From an uncultured Methylococcaceae bacterium (GTDB taxonomy: Bacteria; Pseudomonadota; Gammaproteobacteria; Methylococcales; Methylomonadaceae), in NCBI GenBank assembly GCA_903839795.1, contig CAIMDR010000655.1:1-5302 (forward strand): a DNA stretch of 5,302 nucleotides, read 5' to 3'. Of the stretch, positions 3,974 through 5,302 are shown in pieces. The notes beneath the pieces are model-generated. The model did not search any database. It was not told the origin of the DNA and worked only from the letters and a program-made list of their open reading frames with translations. Positions within the stretch are counted from its first letter, which is position 1, and each line of letters begins with the position of its first letter. Both the position numbers and the translations under genes were made by a program.

Positions 3974-5302
3974 GTGGTAAAACCCGTTAAAATTATATTA
4001 TCCGTTATTACGGCCATAGCCTTTCTGCTGGTTATCACGATTTTTACCTTACCCTTTTTCGTTGATCCGAATAACTTTAAACCTGAGATTGCCGCCGCTG
4101 TTAAAGATAAAACAGGACGGGATCTGACAGTAACAGGCGAATTAAAACTCTCAATCTTCCCCTGGCTAGGCATTACTACCGGTCCGATGGTTTTGGGCAA
4201 TGCCTCAGGCTTTCAGGAACACCCTTTTGCAACCCTGGAAGAAAGCGATATTAAGGTTAAATTACTGCCGTTATTGGCAAAAAAAATTGAAATTAGCCGT
4301 ATTGTCGTCAAAGGCCTGGTTTTAAATCTTGCAAAAAACCCGCAAGGCATCAGTAATTGGGCTGATTTAACCGCAGCGGATACGACAAAATCCACGCCAC
4401 CATCGCCGACTGCAAACAATAACGACAAGCAGGACGAAGGCAATGTGCTGGCGGTTTCCGCTATCGGTGGTATTGCTATAGAAACTGCCACGATCAACTG
4501 GGATGATCAGCACTCAGGAAAACACCTGCTTATAAAAGACGTTAACCTTAACGCCGATAAATTTAGCTATGATCAGCCGGTTGCCGTTGACGTTTCTCTG
4601 GTTGTTTTAAACCCCGAAACAAAATTTACAGCCGCTATCAAACTAACTACCGGACTCACGGTTAACGAGAAATTGGATACCTTTGCCTTAAGCCGTACAG
4701 ATTTGCAAACTACCACGGAAAGAGAAAACAGTCTCGGCAAACCGCTAACGGCTGCGCTTACCGTTACCGATGTTGCGCTGGACAGAACCCAACAAACGCT
4801 TAAAGTGTCCGGATTACAGCTTAAGTCACAAGAGCTGGCGCTTTCTGCCGAATTTACCGGCAATCGAATTAACGATACTCTCTCTGTTCAGGGGCCGGTT
4901 ACTCTTGCGCCCTTCAGTCCGGTCAATATTTTAAAGCAACTGGATATCGCAGTCCCCGTTATGCAGGACACCAATGCCTTGAGTAAAGTGGCCGCAACTT
5001 TTACCCTGCTGGCAACAGAAAATTCGCTTAATTTGCAAAATCTGGCAATAACCCTGGATGATGCCCGGATTAAAGGCAGCACCGGTATGACCGACTTTGC
5101 CCAGCCTGTTATCGCTTTTAATTTAACAGCGGATGATCTGGATGTTGATCGTTATTTACCGCCGGTCGCTGACAAGTCATCCAAACCTGTCACCAGTCCA
5201 GCCGTCGCTTTGGCCTCAGGCGCTTATGCTTTACCAATAGAGACGCTAAGACAGTTAAATATCGACGGCCAATTATCCTTGGGCAAGCTTAAAATTAACG
5301 GC
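3974..5302 (+). CDS. AsmA-family envelope protein, 3' end outside the window
   Basis: An uninterrupted frame of 443 codons runs from GTG 3974 to the last base. The N-terminus VVKPVKIILS begins one membrane helix (about 6-29), then FFVDPNNFKPEIAAAVKDKTGRDLTVTGEL, SIFPWLGITTGPMVLGN and FATLEESDIKVKLLPLL, the classic AsmA opening. After a low-complexity Thr/Pro/Asn/Asp linker (about 137-160) come repeated beta-strand-rich segments such as INWDDQHSGK, LNADKFSYDQPVAVDVSL and LDDARIKGSTGMTDFAQP, as expected for the extended beta-groove of AsmA/TamB-like proteins. These proteins are anchored in the inner membrane with the bulk in the periplasm and are implicated in outer-membrane assembly and phospholipid transport between membranes. 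The family usually exceeds 600 residues, so perhaps a third or more is missing. It is divergent from the small membrane protein. The symbol asmA is not assigned because several paralogs (YhjG, YicH types) share this architecture. Confidence 0.9.
   Translation, partial: MVKPVKIILSVITAIAFLLVITIFTLPFFVDPNNFKPEIAAAVKDKTGRDLTVTGELKLSIFPWLGITTGPMVLGNASGFQEHPFATLEESDIKVKLLPLLAKKIEISRIVVKGLVLNLAKNPQGISNWADLTAADTTKSTPPSPTANNNDKQDEGNVLAVSAIGGIAIETATINWDDQHSGKHLLIKDVNLNADKFSYDQPVAVDVSLVVLNPETKFTAAIKLTTGLTVNEKLDTFALSRTDLQTTTERENSLGKPLTAALTVTDVALDRTQQTLKVSGLQLKSQELALSAEFTGNRINDTLSVQGPVTLAPFSPVNILKQLDIAVPVMQDTNALSKVAATFTLLATENSLNLQNLAITLDDARIKGSTGMTDFAQPVIAFNLTADDLDVDRYLPPVADKSSKPVTSPAVALASGAYALPIETLRQLNIDGQLSLGKLKING

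Noticed and set aside
3961..5082. Several - strand open frames across the AsmA region
   Set aside because: The + strand carries a 443-codon uninterrupted AsmA frame with a clear N-terminal membrane helix and family motifs; the opposite-strand frames are low-complexity Ser/Val-rich shadows without ribosome binding sites.
1..5302. CRISPR array, tRNA, rRNA or insertion sequence
   Set aside because: No regularly spaced direct repeats, tRNA cloverleaf, rRNA-like sequence, transposase gene or terminal inverted repeats with target duplication were seen.

Overview
The window looks like chromosomal DNA of moderate-to-low GC content from a gammaproteobacterium. A methanotroph of the order Methylococcales would fit the combination of a chromosomal-type ParA/ParB pair, a small AP2-domain-like protein, an AhpC/Prx1-type peroxiredoxin and an AsmA protein. 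That placement rests on remembered family distribution and was not checked by a search.

Layout. Positions 1-1998 (+ strand) are a partition operon: the 3' part of parA, a short ParB-derived paralog that overlaps parA by ATGA, and a full-length parB. A strong intrinsic terminator (about 2104-2147) lies downstream, inside the 3' end of the convergent gene. Positions 2100-2612 (- strand) encode a 170-residue protein with two AP2/integrase-AP2-like segments; its start is a GTG behind a consensus Shine-Dalgarno. A 284-bp divergent intergenic region (2613-2896) holds a near-perfect 40-bp palindrome, two candidate promoters and smaller inverted repeats. A 2-Cys peroxiredoxin follows (2897-3502, +), ending at a strong hairpin terminator shared with a convergent 95-residue membrane protein (3566-3853, -). 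Last, an AsmA-family gene starts at a GTG at 3974 and runs off the right edge (+).

The genes fall into unrelated units: chromosome segregation, a putative DNA-binding protein, peroxide detoxification and envelope biogenesis. The most unusual part is the partition operon. The middle gene keeps the ParA-contacting N-terminal peptide of ParB and the helical end of its N-terminal domain. It has lost the CTP-binding arginine motif, the helix-turn-helix and the C-terminal dimerisation domain. Its last 32 residues instead show a regular coiled-coil heptad, which suggests a repurposed, DNA-blind regulator of ParA or ParB rather than simple decay. A possible remnant of a third parB start lies between it and parB.
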